DNA of 64,000 nucleotides from JACVRN01 sp036389255 (GCA_036389255.1 DASVQI010000024.1:62001-126000), one strand, 5' to 3'. Positions 34,706 through 43,587 are shown, numbered from the stretch's first letter. Notes: a model not told the origin generated them from the letters alone. Made by a program: numbers and translations.

Positions 34706-35698
34706 TCAGCCTGTGGACATGCGTCCGGCGTGCTTGAGCGACTCTCTCAAGAAATTCTCGAAGATGATGCGACCGTCGCGTGATTCGTTCGGGTGCTCCC
34801 AGCGAGTGGGATTCTTGTGCCAGTCCTCGAAAGATTTCTCCAGATGGAATTGGACTGTGTAGATGAGCTGACCTTCGGCGCGCTTGACCATCATCTGTAT
34901 GCGGCAGAGGTAGGCTGTGGCCAGAAGACGAAATCCTTCGGGCACGCGGTCAATCTGTAAACCGTGATTTTGCCAGACTCGTAGGATACGTGCCTCTTTC
35001 GTGTAGTCCTGCCAGACACCGCTTTGCGGGTCGTAGATGCCATGAAAGATTGGGTCATCCGGCTCGGTGATGCGTATGAAGCGATACTGATATTCGTTCG
35101 GACGGTCAGCCCTGCGCTCGTGCTGTTCGCGGTGGTCTAAGGTAAGCACGCGAGCGCCGAAGGAGAGCCCTACAAGCTGGTGGCCGCCACAGATGCCCAG
35201 CACTGGCGTCTTCGTCTCCCGTATGAACTGACAGAAGGTTTCCAGAATCTCAGGGTTGTAGTAATCGAAGTCGCGCAGGGTTCCGCCAAGAACGATGGCG
35301 TCGGGCTGGAAATTACGGACGGCCTCCGCGATTTCAGAGACGTGTGTGACCTGCGTGGTGGGACGCTTGACCAGCCGCTCAATGTTGCTGAGGATGTTCT
35401 CAAGCGCGAGGCTGGCAATCTCTCGCTCTCGCCTTATCTGCGAAGTGGCAAGGCGTCCCCACTCCTTCATCGCCACGGGAGAAGCGTCGTTCGCGTCTCT
35501 GAGCAGGTTGTCTACGACGAGCACGCGCGCCTCTTCTATGCGCTTTTCAATCGGCTCGTAGCGACAGTAGGTGCGTTGATTGAAGGGAAAGGGAAGCGGC
35601 TGCGATTTGTCTAGCTGAGTCTCTTCGACTAATTTAATCTCTTGTGCCATTCCTACTGTTCTGTGTGCGAGCGATTGCTGAACCGTATTCGGATTCAC
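34706..35698 (-). CDS. Class I glutamine amidotransferase-like protein
   Basis: 330 residues. The GATase fold has nucleophile Cys170 in VLGICGGHQLVGLSFG and the downstream His285-x-Glu287 pair in VQFHLEKS, completing the triad. Residues 1-120 are an extra N-terminal helical region. It could release ammonia for an amidation step or act as a gamma-glutamyl hydrolase; no synthetase domain is attached. GTG 35698 overlaps the stop of the upstream unknown gene (GTGA); ATG 35650 is the alternative. It shares the promoter at 36298-36326. Confidence 0.87.
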   Translation of the reverse strand: MNPNTVQQSLAHRTVGMAQEIKLVEETQLDKSQPLPFPFNQRTYCRYEPIEKRIEEARVLVVDNLLRDANDASPVAMKEWGRLATSQIRREREIASLALENILSNIERLVKRPTTQVTHVSEIAEAVRNFQPDAIVLGGTLRDFDYYNPEILETFCQFIRETKTPVLGICGGHQLVGLSFGARVLTLDHREQHERRADRPNEYQYRFIRITEPDDPIFHGIYDPQSGVWQDYTKEARILRVWQNHGLQIDRVPEGFRLLATAYLCRIQMMVKRAEGQLIYTVQFHLEKSFEDWHKNPTRWEHPNESRDGRIIFENFLRESLKHAGRMSTG

Positions 35699-36252
35699 CC
35701 GCGCCGTTGTTTTGTGTTCTGGTTGAATTTCGGGATTGCGGAGCCCGCGCCCGCTTCTGTGATTTCTCGTCGCGCCTCGTTTATGAGCAGCGTCCGCAGC
35801 CTTGAGCGAAACTGCTCAGACCTCTCTCCGGCCACGTGCTCTACAAGAAGTAGCATGCGATGCCACGCTGATTCAAGCTCGTCTGCCAGCCTTGAAATCT
35901 GCGTGATGTCGTAGGGAACCGCGACCTCGGCGCAGCCCGCGCGCGCAAAGACCGAGAGATAACGGGCCGTGGCTAAATCAGGGCAGAGAACGCGGCGCTT
36001 TCCGGCCTTAAGCTCTACGCCAAGCAGCGTGTGCTGAATCTCCACAGGATTCATTCTGGCCGGAACATTCAGTTGATGCGAGCGTGTGCGCAAAGAGAGT
36101 ATGCGCTCTCTGTAAAGACGTCCGGGCCATGCTTCATCAAGCTCGTTGATGATTTCGGAGACAAAGCTTGCGGCGGAAGCCGCTTTCGGCTTGCCGCCTT
36201 CAGGCTGGAAAACTACTTTTGCGCCCGTCCCGCTCACAACTGCAATATTCAT
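35695..36252 (-). CDS. Unknown protein translationally coupled to the amidotransferase
   Basis: 185 residues, not recognised. It starts MNIAVVSGTGAKVVF, ends in a basic tail (PKFNQNTKQRRG) and has no membrane helix. The middle contains AGKRRVLCPDLATARYLSVFARAG, an alternating strand/helix pattern that might be a Rossmann-like segment. The stop overlaps the amidotransferase start. The gene is preceded by a promoter and a hairpin leader rather than a Shine-Dalgarno site. Confidence 0.7.
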   Translation of the reverse strand: MNIAVVSGTGAKVVFQPEGGKPKAASAASFVSEIINELDEAWPGRLYRERILSLRTRSHQLNVPARMNPVEIQHTLLGVELKAGKRRVLCPDLATARYLSVFARAGCAEVAVPYDITQISRLADELESAWHRMLLLVEHVAGERSEQFRSRLRTLLINEARREITEAGAGSAIPKFNQNTKQRRG

Positions 36253-36261
36253 AAAGAGTAC

Positions 36262-36292
36262 CGGGCCTGAAATTAAGAATGGATTAGGCCCG
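36262..36292 (-). promoter_or_regulatory. Hairpin at the 5' end of the leader before the unknown/amidotransferase pair
   Basis: CGGGCCT/AGGCCCG arms with a 17-base AT-rich loop, placed almost at the predicted transcription start and ending ten bases before ATG 36252. There is no ribosome-binding site. It could instead terminate the nuo transcript that ends at 36323. Confidence 0.45.
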
Positions 36293-36297
36293 CTTAG

Positions 36298-36326
36298 ATA
36301 ATGCAGTAATGTTGGCTTAAGGTCAA
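36298..36326 (-). promoter_or_regulatory. Promoter for the unknown/amidotransferase pair
   Basis: Minus strand TTGACC, a 17-base spacer and CATTAT. The -35 overlaps the nuoN stop codon. Confidence 0.55.
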
Positions 36327-37945
36327 CGCGTGATTTGCGTCACAGCGCTGGCGGCTGGCTTGCGCTTGAAAGCGTCCAGCACCCGCCCCGGAAAAAGTCC
36401 TAGGTAAAAGACGCCGAGGATTGTAATCACCAGCACCACCGCGATTGATGCGGGAACGCGCGGCACGGCCCACGGAGTCGTTCGCTCGCGAAAGAACATG
36501 ACTATGATGAGCCGCAGGTAGTAATAGGCGGAGATGGCCGTGTTGAGAACGCCAATCACGACCATCATTATGTAAAGCGAGTTGGCCGCAGGTGTCGTGC
36601 TTCCCACGTTGAGCGCGGAAGCGAAGACCGCCACCTTGCCTATGAAACCGGCCGTGAGCGGCATCCCCAGCAGGCTCAGCAGAAAGATTGAGAGAGTGAA
36701 GGAGAGAGCGGGCGCACGAAAGCCTATCCCGTTATAGTCCTCGACCTCCGTCCGGCGGTCGTTCTGGCGCGCGATTATCGTCACTACAGCGAACGCTCCC
36801 AGATTCATCACCGCGTAAGCCAGCATGTAGAAGGCCACGGCGGCGAGCGCGTCCGTCCTTTGCGCGGCGTCTGTCGCGGCGCCCGCCGCCACGAAGCCGA
36901 CCAGCGCGTAGCCCGCGTGCGCGATTGACGAATAGGCCAGCATTCGCTTGACGTTGTTCTGGACTATGGCCGCCACGTTGCCGACCGACATGGTGATGAT
37001 GGCAAGTATCGCCAGCGCGTGAAGCCACGCTTCGTGAACGTTAGTAGCGGAAGCGGTTCCGCCGGTCACAGCGCCCACGAAGGGAAAGCCGAAGATAAAG
37101 ACTCTGAGGAAGGAGGCGAAGCCCGCCGCCTTTGGCCCCGCCGCCATGAAAGCAGTGATAGGCGTCGGCGCTCCTTCATACACGTCCGGCGTCCAGACGT
37201 GAAAAGGAGCCGTAGCAATCTTGAACCCGAATCCGACCAGCATGAAGGCCGCGCCCGCGAAAAGAAGCGCCGGATACATGATGTCGCCCGATACTACGCG
37301 CTGGCCTATCTCGGCTATGTTGGTCGTGCCCGCCATGACGCCAGCGCCGCGCACGGAAGCGGTCGCTCCGTAGACCAGCGCCATGCCGTAAAGCAGGAAG
37401 GCCGAAGAGAAGGAGCCCAGTATGAAATACTTGAGCGAAGATTCGTTCGAGCGCAAGTCCGTGCGCCTGAACCCGCACATGACGTAAGTGGCTATGGAGA
37501 GAATCTCAAGCCCCAAGAAGATAATCACAAGGTCGCCGCCCGACGCCATCAACATCATGCCGGAGGTGGCAAACAACAGGAGCGAATGAAACTCGCCCGC
37601 AGGCAGGTGCTCGCTTTCCACCCAGACGACGGACAGCAGTATGGTGAGCGCGGAGACGAGTATGACAACGAGCGTAAAGCTGAGGCGAATCTCGTCCAGC
37701 ACTATCATGCCGTTGAAGGTTCCGACCCCGGCAGAGCCGCGCATCCAGAGCCAGATGCAGGCGGCTGCGCCTCCGGCAAGGCCGAAGAGCGAAAGCCCGC
37801 CGGTCGTCCATCGCTGCGACGGGCGCAGAAAAGCATCCAGCAGCATGACTATGACAGCCATGCCCGCCACAATCATCTCCGGCAGGATGAGTCCGAAATT
37901 TATGTCGGGCGTGACACCCGCTTGAAGTGCTGCTAAGAAGTTCAT
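36323..37945 (-). CDS. nuoN: NADH-quinone oxidoreductase subunit N
   Basis: Antiporter-like membrane subunit of complex I, 540 residues, about 14 helices. Family landmarks: the conserved Glu in VVWVESEHL, the Lys-bearing broken-helix region YFILGSFSSAFLLYG, FKIATAPFHVWTPDVYEGAPTPITAFMAAGPK and NNVKRMLAYSSIAHAGYAL. It takes part in proton translocation. Last nuo gene of the operon, 3 bases after a thioredoxin-like gene inserted between nuoM and nuoN. The C-terminus extends slightly beyond the last helix with a basic tail. Confidence 0.97.
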   Translation of the reverse strand: MNFLAALQAGVTPDINFGLILPEMIVAGMAVIVMLLDAFLRPSQRWTTGGLSLFGLAGGAAACIWLWMRGSAGVGTFNGMIVLDEIRLSFTLVVILVSALTILLSVVWVESEHLPAGEFHSLLLFATSGMMLMASGGDLVIIFLGLEILSIATYVMCGFRRTDLRSNESSLKYFILGSFSSAFLLYGMALVYGATASVRGAGVMAGTTNIAEIGQRVVSGDIMYPALLFAGAAFMLVGFGFKIATAPFHVWTPDVYEGAPTPITAFMAAGPKAAGFASFLRVFIFGFPFVGAVTGGTASATNVHEAWLHALAILAIITMSVGNVAAIVQNNVKRMLAYSSIAHAGYALVGFVAAGAATDAAQRTDALAAVAFYMLAYAVMNLGAFAVVTIIARQNDRRTEVEDYNGIGFRAPALSFTLSIFLLSLLGMPLTAGFIGKVAVFASALNVGSTTPAANSLYIMMVVIGVLNTAISAYYYLRLIIVMFFRERTTPWAVPRVPASIAVVLVITILGVFYLGLFPGRVLDAFKRKPAASAVTQITR

Positions 37946-37948
37946 CTC

Positions 37949-38524
37949 TTAATTTGACGAGCGCCCGGCTTCTACGGGCGGGCTCGTGTTCGATTTATCT
38001 GCCAGCAGCCGGTCAAGCTCGGTTCTGACCATGCGCCTGTAGTTTTCGGGCGTTGACATTCCGGCGTGCGTGGGCGGCGCAAAGCGTCCCTGCTTGTCGA
38101 AGAAGACAACGAGCGGGATGCGCTGGCGCGTTGAGAACTGAGCGTAAGTCCAGCGCGTTTCGTCGCGCAGGATGGGGAACGTAAACTTGACCGACTTGGC
38201 AAAGCTCAGAAGGCGCTTGTCCGAAGCCTCTTCTTCCGGCTCTATGCTCACCCAGAAGAATTTCACGGGCTTGTCCCTGTATTCATTCCTCAACTCTTCC
38301 AGCACGCGCAGCTCCTCTTTGCAGGGCTGGCACCACGTAGCCCCGAAGGAGACGACCAGCACCTGCCCGCGCATGGCTGTCAGGTCGTAATTTTTCCCGT
38401 CCGTGCCGCGCAGGTTAATAGTGTAATCCTTCGGCTCTTTATCCTGCGCGCGCAACGCGCCCGATGAAGAGTGAGTGGCGAAGAACAACACGCCCGCGAT
38501 TAAATAGAGGAACAATTTCTTCAT
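37949..38524 (-). CDS. TlpA/ResA-like thioredoxin-fold protein inside the nuo operon
   Basis: 191 residues. Signal peptide MKKLFLYLIAGVLFFATHSSSG, then an AhpC/TSA-Redoxin domain with the active-site WCQPC (Cys65, Cys68) and PLVVFFDKQGRF. Such proteins reduce disulfides outside the inner membrane, for example in haem-protein or copper-site maturation. It starts 13 bases after the nuoM stop and ends 3 bases before nuoN, so it is co-transcribed with complex I. A role in complex I assembly or redox homeostasis is inferred from position only. Confidence 0.9.
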   Translation of the reverse strand: MKKLFLYLIAGVLFFATHSSSGALRAQDKEPKDYTINLRGTDGKNYDLTAMRGQVLVVSFGATWCQPCKEELRVLEELRNEYRDKPVKFFWVSIEPEEEASDKRLLSFAKSVKFTFPILRDETRWTYAQFSTRQRIPLVVFFDKQGRFAPPTHAGMSTPENYRRMVRTELDRLLADKSNTSPPVEAGRSSN

Positions 38525-38537
38525 AAGCTTTAGACTT

Positions 38538-40118
38538 CTATCTCTGCTCGTTCTCCTGAACTTCTACACTGAAAGAGCCTGAGGCTGCCGTTGATTTGGT
38601 GACGCGCTGCTGCACCGCCACTACGCTTTCGCGCGAGCGCGTCAGGAAAGGTCGCGGGTAGACTCCCATCACCAGCATCAGTATCAGTAGCGGCACAAGC
38701 AAGCCTATCTCGCGCGCGTTCAGGTCGGACAACTCTGCGTTCTCTGGATTTCGTATGCGACCGAAGACTACGCGCTGCAACATCCAGAGCATGTAGACGG
38801 CTGCCCAGATGACGCCCGTGGCCGCGAGCATCGTCGCCACCCAGTTATAACGAATCGCCGTAGTGAGCCACGTTCCCAGCAGTATCAAAAACTCGCCCAC
38901 GAAGCCGTTCAGAAACGGCAGACCTATGGACGAGAGCGAAGCCATGACAAAAAAGGTAGAGAACCACGGCATGGAGGTCGCAAGCCCGCCGAACTCCGAA
39001 ATCTGCCGCGTGTGCCTGCGGTCGTAAATCATGCCCACGAGCAGGAAGAGAGCGCCCGTAGAGACGCCGTGATTGAGCATCTGATAGAGCGCGCCCTGCA
39101 TCCCCTGCTCTGTAAAAGAGAAGATTCCAAGCACTACGAAGCCCATGTGGCTGACGGATGAATAAGCGACGAGCCTCTTCACGTCCGGCTGCACCATGGC
39201 CACAAGCGCGCCGTAGATGATTCCTATGATTGCCAGCACTATGAAGTAAGGCGCGAAGTAGCGGGCCATTGAAGGAAAGAGCGCAAGGTTAAAGCGCATC
39301 AACCCGTACGTTCCCATCTTCAGCAGCACGCCAGCAAGGATGACGGAGCCTGCCGTGGGCGCTTCCGTGTGCGCGTCCGGCAGCCACGTGTGAAACGGCC
39401 ACAGGGGAACTTTTATGCAGAAGGCAAAGGCGAAGGCGAGGAAAATCGTGGCCGCAGCCGTCTCCGCTATAACCATTTGGCCGCTCTTGAGCGAGTCCAG
39501 CAGCGTCAGGTAATCGAACGTGCCGACGCCCGTCTGCTGCTGGTGTATGTAATAGAGCGCGATGATTGCGACCAGCATCAGCAGGCTGCCGACGGCCGTG
39601 TAGATGAAGAACTTGGTCGCCGCATAGATTTTGCGCTCGCCGCCCCAGATGCCAATCATGAAGAACATGGGCACGAGCGACGCCTCGAAGAAGAGGTAGA
39701 AGATTAGAAGGTCTAGGGAGACGAAGACCCCAATCATGGCGCTCTCAAGTATCAGCATGAAGACGTAGAAGGAGAGCGCGCGCTTCTTTATGCTGTTCCA
39801 GCTTGAGAGAATCGAAATCGGCACGAGCAGGGTCGTCAATATCACGAGCCACAGGCTCATGCCGTCCACGCCTATGTGATAGTAGGAGCCGATTGCCCCT
39901 ATCCAGAGCGTCTTCTGCTCGAAGCGAAAGGCGGCGTCCGAGTTCTCGCCCACCCTCGTCAAGAGTATGAGCGAGAGCGCGAAGTTCAGCAGGGAGAAGA
40001 GAAGCGCAATCCAGCGATAGTCATTCTCTCGCTTCCAGAACATGCCGTGGCCTATGAGGGCGAGAGCCCCCACGGCCGGCAGCAGAATCAGTATGGTGAG
40101 CAAGTTATCTCGCAGCAT
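38538..40118 (-). CDS. nuoM: NADH-quinone oxidoreductase subunit M
   Basis: 526 residues, antiporter-like proton-pumping subunit. Landmarks: YYHIGVDGMSLWLVILTT, MLILESAMIGVF (conserved Glu), FFIYTAVGSLLML, KVPLWPFHTWLPDAHTEAPT (conserved Lys and Pro breaks), VQPDVKRLVAYSSVSHMGF and GFVGEFLILLG. The start overlaps the nuoL stop by 14 bases. Confidence 0.98.
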   Translation of the reverse strand: MLRDNLLTILILLPAVGALALIGHGMFWKRENDYRWIALLFSLLNFALSLILLTRVGENSDAAFRFEQKTLWIGAIGSYYHIGVDGMSLWLVILTTLLVPISILSSWNSIKKRALSFYVFMLILESAMIGVFVSLDLLIFYLFFEASLVPMFFMIGIWGGERKIYAATKFFIYTAVGSLLMLVAIIALYYIHQQQTGVGTFDYLTLLDSLKSGQMVIAETAAATIFLAFAFAFCIKVPLWPFHTWLPDAHTEAPTAGSVILAGVLLKMGTYGLMRFNLALFPSMARYFAPYFIVLAIIGIIYGALVAMVQPDVKRLVAYSSVSHMGFVVLGIFSFTEQGMQGALYQMLNHGVSTGALFLLVGMIYDRRHTRQISEFGGLATSMPWFSTFFVMASLSSIGLPFLNGFVGEFLILLGTWLTTAIRYNWVATMLAATGVIWAAVYMLWMLQRVVFGRIRNPENAELSDLNAREIGLLVPLLILMLVMGVYPRPFLTRSRESVVAVQQRVTKSTAASGSFSVEVQENEQR

Positions 40119-42426
40119 AAGTCAACATGAAAGCGAAATAGCCGATGATTGCGACCGCGCCAAGGAGAATGAGCGCCGCGTACCAGCGCACGAACCCGAC
40201 CTGTAGGTAACGCACGACAGAGCCAATCTCCGTGATGCCGCGCCCCATGCCGTTGACGATGCCGTCAATGACGCCTATGTCGAAGAACCGCCAGAGCCCC
40301 TCGCGCGAGCCTGCCTTAATAGGATTGACGACGACCGCATCGTAAGCCTCGTCAACGTAATACTTCTCTTCGAGCAGTCGCGGCGCTTTCAGTAACGGCC
40401 TCTTCTGATAAATTATCCAGCCCAAGCCTATGCCCGTGATAGCTATGAGGACGGAGATGAGCGTGAACAGCCGCTCGCTCCTGACCTCTCCGGGCGAATG
40501 AGCACGCTCTGCGGCTGGCTCGCCCTGAGAGCCTTCACCGACCGAGAGCGGCGCAGCGCCGTCCGTCTGCGGAGGAGGCTTAGAGAGCCAGCGCACGTCG
40601 CCCGTGCCTGCGGCTTCACCAGCCGACGCGCCCTCGCCCTTCTCAACCGAGTGAGCCACTACAGGCTCAAGCGTGTGCTCAAAATAGTTCGGCGTGTGCA
40701 GCCCTACCATGGAGCTTAAAGCGTAAGGGATGCCGACGAGCCCGCCCACCGTGGAGAGAATCGCCAGCACTATGAGCGGCACCGTCATGTTCCATGGCGA
40801 CTCGTGCGGCGTGAAGGGGCCGTGATGGCCATGAGCATCGCCCGCGTGTTGCTCGTCCTCATCGTCCTCAACATGGTCGCCCGGCTCGTGATGCGGGCGG
40901 TCGCCAGCCGAAGCTGCCCGCGCGTCGTGCGGCGCTTCGTGCTCGTCATAAGCGGCCGCGTGCGCCTCGTCCGCCTGCCCGCCGGCGTGAGCCTCCCGGA
41001 AACGCTCGCCGCCCCAGAAGGTCATGACCATCAGCCGCGTCATGTAAACGGCTGTCAGAAGCGCGGTCACAGCGCCAACAATCCAGAGTATCTTGGGCGC
41101 GGAGTGCAGATTATCGCCCCACGAGCCGTGCATGCTCCATGTCTTCCACAGAATCTCGTCCTTGGAGAAGAAGCCCGCGAAGATAGGAATACCGCTAATT
41201 GCCAGCCACCCCGTCAACATGGTGGCGAAGGTAATCGGCATGTACTTCTTCAAGCCGCCCATGCGTCGCATGTCCTGCTCGTGATGCATTCCGTGTATCA
41301 CGCTTCCAGAGCCAAGGAAGAGAAGCGCCTTGAAGAAGGCGTGCGTCATCACGTGGAAGATGGCCGCGACGAACGCGCCGACCCCGCAGGCCAGAAACAT
41401 GTAGCCAAGCTGCGAGACGGTCGAATAGGCCAGCACCTTCTTGATGTCGTTCTGAGCTATGCCGATGGTGGCGGCAAAGATTGCCGTGGCTGCTCCTATG
41501 ATGGCCATGATGAACATGGCCGTGGGCGCGTGCGTGTAAATGGCCGAGCAGCGCACGACCATGTAAACCCCGGCCGTCACCATCGTCGCCGCGTGAATCA
41601 GAGCGGAGACGGGAGTCGGGCCCGCCATCGCATCCGGCAGCCACACATACAGGGGTATCTGAGCCGATTTGCCCGTCGCTCCAATAAAGAGAAGCACGGC
41701 GGCGGAGGTGATGGTGCCAGCTACGATTGCCGAAGCGGTGAACGGCTCAGGGGCCATAGCCGCTATGCGCCCGAGCGCACTGTAGACTTCCGTGCCGCCC
41801 ACGTTCTTATCGAAGAAGCTGATGGAGCCGGTCAGGAAGAAGATGAGCATGACGCCGATGATGACTCCCCAGTCACCTATGCGGTTCATGATGAAAGCCT
41901 TCTTGGATGCGTCGCCCGCTTCCTTCCTGTCCGTGTAATAACCTATAAGCAGGTAAGAGCAGAGGCCCACGCCTTCCCAGCCTACGAACATCAGCAGAAA
42001 GTTGTCCGCCAGCACGAGCGTCAGCATGGAGAACATGAAGAGGTTCAGATAGGCGAAGAAGCGATAGAAGCTTTTGTCGCCATGCATGTAGCCCGTGGCG
42101 AAGATGTGTATAAGAAGCCCTATGAAGGTGATAAAGAGCGTGTAGATGCCGCTCAGCCTGTCCATCGCAAGACCGAAGTCCGCGCGGAAGCTCCCCACCT
42201 CAATCCACGTCCACAGGTGGTCGAAGACGGGCGTCGTGATATTCGCGGCTTCGCCCAGATGAAGCGCACCGCCCGACTTAAAGGCCAGATAAAAGGCTAT
42301 CACCGCAGACACGGCAACCGAGCCGCACGCAACCACTCCCACGAACAACTCGTTGCGAATGCGGCGGCCAAGCAGCCAGTTGATGGCTGCCCCCGCGAGC
42401 GGAGCGAAGATGATGTAACGAAGCAT
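40105..42426 (-). CDS. nuoL: NADH-quinone oxidoreductase subunit L with histidine-rich insertion
   Basis: About 773 residues, longer than the usual 610-680. The antiporter core is intact (MLTLVLADNFLLMFVGWEGVG, KSAQIPLYVWLPDAMAGPTP, NDIKKVLAYSTVSQLGYM, HAFFKALLFLGSGSVIHGMHH). Between antiporter helices and the C-terminal region is a soluble insertion (DNA about 40798-41000) with roughly a dozen His and many Asp/Glu (DEHEAPHDARA, DRPHHEPGDHVEDDEDEQHA, GDAHGHHGPFTPHE). A second hydrophilic insertion (about 40480-40680, Gly/Ala/Glu-rich) precedes the last helices. ATG 42426 is chosen; a TTG two codons upstream opens the frame. The repeat at 42432 abuts the start. Confidence 0.97.
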   Translation of the reverse strand: MLRYIIFAPLAGAAINWLLGRRIRNELFVGVVACGSVAVSAVIAFYLAFKSGGALHLGEAANITTPVFDHLWTWIEVGSFRADFGLAMDRLSGIYTLFITFIGLLIHIFATGYMHGDKSFYRFFAYLNLFMFSMLTLVLADNFLLMFVGWEGVGLCSYLLIGYYTDRKEAGDASKKAFIMNRIGDWGVIIGVMLIFFLTGSISFFDKNVGGTEVYSALGRIAAMAPEPFTASAIVAGTITSAAVLLFIGATGKSAQIPLYVWLPDAMAGPTPVSALIHAATMVTAGVYMVVRCSAIYTHAPTAMFIMAIIGAATAIFAATIGIAQNDIKKVLAYSTVSQLGYMFLACGVGAFVAAIFHVMTHAFFKALLFLGSGSVIHGMHHEQDMRRMGGLKKYMPITFATMLTGWLAISGIPIFAGFFSKDEILWKTWSMHGSWGDNLHSAPKILWIVGAVTALLTAVYMTRLMVMTFWGGERFREAHAGGQADEAHAAAYDEHEAPHDARAASAGDRPHHEPGDHVEDDEDEQHAGDAHGHHGPFTPHESPWNMTVPLIVLAILSTVGGLVGIPYALSSMVGLHTPNYFEHTLEPVVAHSVEKGEGASAGEAAGTGDVRWLSKPPPQTDGAAPLSVGEGSQGEPAAERAHSPGEVRSERLFTLISVLIAITGIGLGWIIYQKRPLLKAPRLLEEKYYVDEAYDAVVVNPIKAGSREGLWRFFDIGVIDGIVNGMGRGITEIGSVVRYLQVGFVRWYAALILLGAVAIIGYFAFMLTYAAR

Positions 42427-42431
42427 AAGCA

Positions 42432-42521
42432 AGTTTTCAGTTCTCAGTTTTTAGTTCTCAGTTTTCAGAAAAGAGCCACGTTGCTTTTCACTGAAAACTG
42501 AGAACTAAAAACTGAGAACTG
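42432..42521. repeat. Heptamer-arm hairpin repeat between nuoK and nuoL
   Basis: Plus strand: AGTTTTC-AGTTCTC-AGTTTTT-AGTTCTC-AGTTTTC, the loop hairpin GAAAAG-AGCCACGTTG-CTTTTC, then CTGAAAA-CTGAGAA-CTAAAAA-CTGAGAA-CTG. The arms are almost perfectly complementary. It spans from 3 bases after the nuoK stop to 5 bases before the nuoL ATG. Confidence 0.92.
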
Positions 42522-42524
42522 TTC

Positions 42525-42893
42525 TCACAGTTTCAAAATGTTCGCGTCGTCAACGTCCAGCGATTCACGATTGCGGAAGATGGCAATGATGATGCCAAGC
42601 CCAACGGCAGCTTCAGCCGCCGCCACCGTCATCACAATGAAGACGAAGAGTTGTCCGGTCACGTCTCGGAAGTAGCTCGAAAATGCCACGAGCGTAAGGT
42701 TCACGGCGTTGAGCATCAACTCTATGCACATGAACATGGAAATCACGTTGCGCTTGATGATGACGCCGACCACTCCTATCGTGAACAGAGCCGCAGAGAG
42801 CGCCAGATACCAAGACAGCTCTACGCCCTGCACCTGCGGCGCGGGCACATTTTGTAGCGCGAACGCTGTAGCCTCGATGGCAAACTCAGTCAT
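42525..42893 (-). CDS. nuoK: NADH-quinone oxidoreductase subunit K
   Basis: 122 residues, three helices, slightly longer than the usual ~100 because of an N-terminal extension (MTEFAIEATAFALQNVPAPQ). Conserved Glu residues lie in MFMCIELMLNAVNL and TVAAAEAAVGLGI, part of the proton path. It begins 10 bases after the nuoJ stop; downstream spacing to nuoL is filled by a hairpin repeat. Confidence 0.97.
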   Translation of the reverse strand: MTEFAIEATAFALQNVPAPQVQGVELSWYLALSAALFTIGVVGVIIKRNVISMFMCIELMLNAVNLTLVAFSSYFRDVTGQLFVFIVMTVAAAEAAVGLGIIIAIFRNRESLDVDDANILKL

Positions 42894-42903
42894 ACGCTTT
42901 CCT

Positions 42904-43578
42904 TCAAACCTCTTCGTCGTCCCGTTTTCTCAACACGTCGCCGTAACCCATAACTCGCGCGGCCTCGTCCGTAGTATCAGTTTCAACTTCGGTCGCATCG
43001 CCCACACGGCGCGGGTCAACCACGTCCATGGGAAGAACCTGCGAGCCCGGAATAACACGCGCCTGCGGTGAAAGAAGCTGGCCGCGCCGCGCAAGACTCA
43101 TAGCGCCTACAATCGCCATCAGCAGCAGCACGGACGTAATCTCGAAGGGCAGAAGGTAGCGCGTGAAAAGCCCTGAGCCGATTTGAGAAGTAAGCCCTAC
43201 GTCTGTGTTGAGCGGCGTGCGCGGCGTGGCCGGATTCGTCTGCACGTAAAAGAGTATGAAAGAGGCTTCGGCCACGAGGATTGCGGCCAGAACAATCGCA
43301 GCCGGGACTAGATAACGCATACGAAGCGGCCGCCGCTCTTCCTCTTCCACGTTCAGGAGCATGATGACGAAGACGACCAGCACCATGATTGCGCCCGCGT
43401 AGACTATGACCTGCACGGCGGCTATGAAGGGCGCGGCCAGCGTCAAATAGAGGCAGGCCAGCGCTATGAAGACGCCGACTAAAGAGATGGCGCTGTAGAG
43501 CGGATTGCGCTGCGCCACCATAGAGATTGCGCAACCCAGAGCCAGACCGCCAAAAAGAATAAAAAGAAGAGCTGTCAT
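42904..43578 (-). CDS. nuoJ: NADH-quinone oxidoreductase subunit J
   Basis: 224 residues, five membrane helices with the pi-bulge region FIAAVQVIVYAGAIMVLVVFVIMLLN and a hydrophilic C-terminal tail (DATEVETDTTDEAAR). It directly follows nuoH; the usual intervening nuoI gene is absent and only a hairpin repeat fills the 77-base spacer. Confidence 0.97.
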   Translation of the reverse strand: MTALLFILFGGLALGCAISMVAQRNPLYSAISLVGVFIALACLYLTLAAPFIAAVQVIVYAGAIMVLVVFVIMLLNVEEEERRPLRMRYLVPAAIVLAAILVAEASFILFYVQTNPATPRTPLNTDVGLTSQIGSGLFTRYLLPFEITSVLLLMAIVGAMSLARRGQLLSPQARVIPGSQVLPMDVVDPRRVGDATEVETDTTDEAARVMGYGDVLRKRDDEEV

Positions 43579-43587
43579 TTTAAGAAC

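Noticed and set aside
37019..37936. 305-codon open frame on the plus strand
   Set aside because: Antisense to nuoN, charged low-complexity product, no start signal.
40804..42501. 565-codon open frame on the plus strand
   Set aside because: Fully antisense to nuoL; composition (His/Arg/Gly-rich, no fold) is that of a mirror frame of a GC-rich gene.
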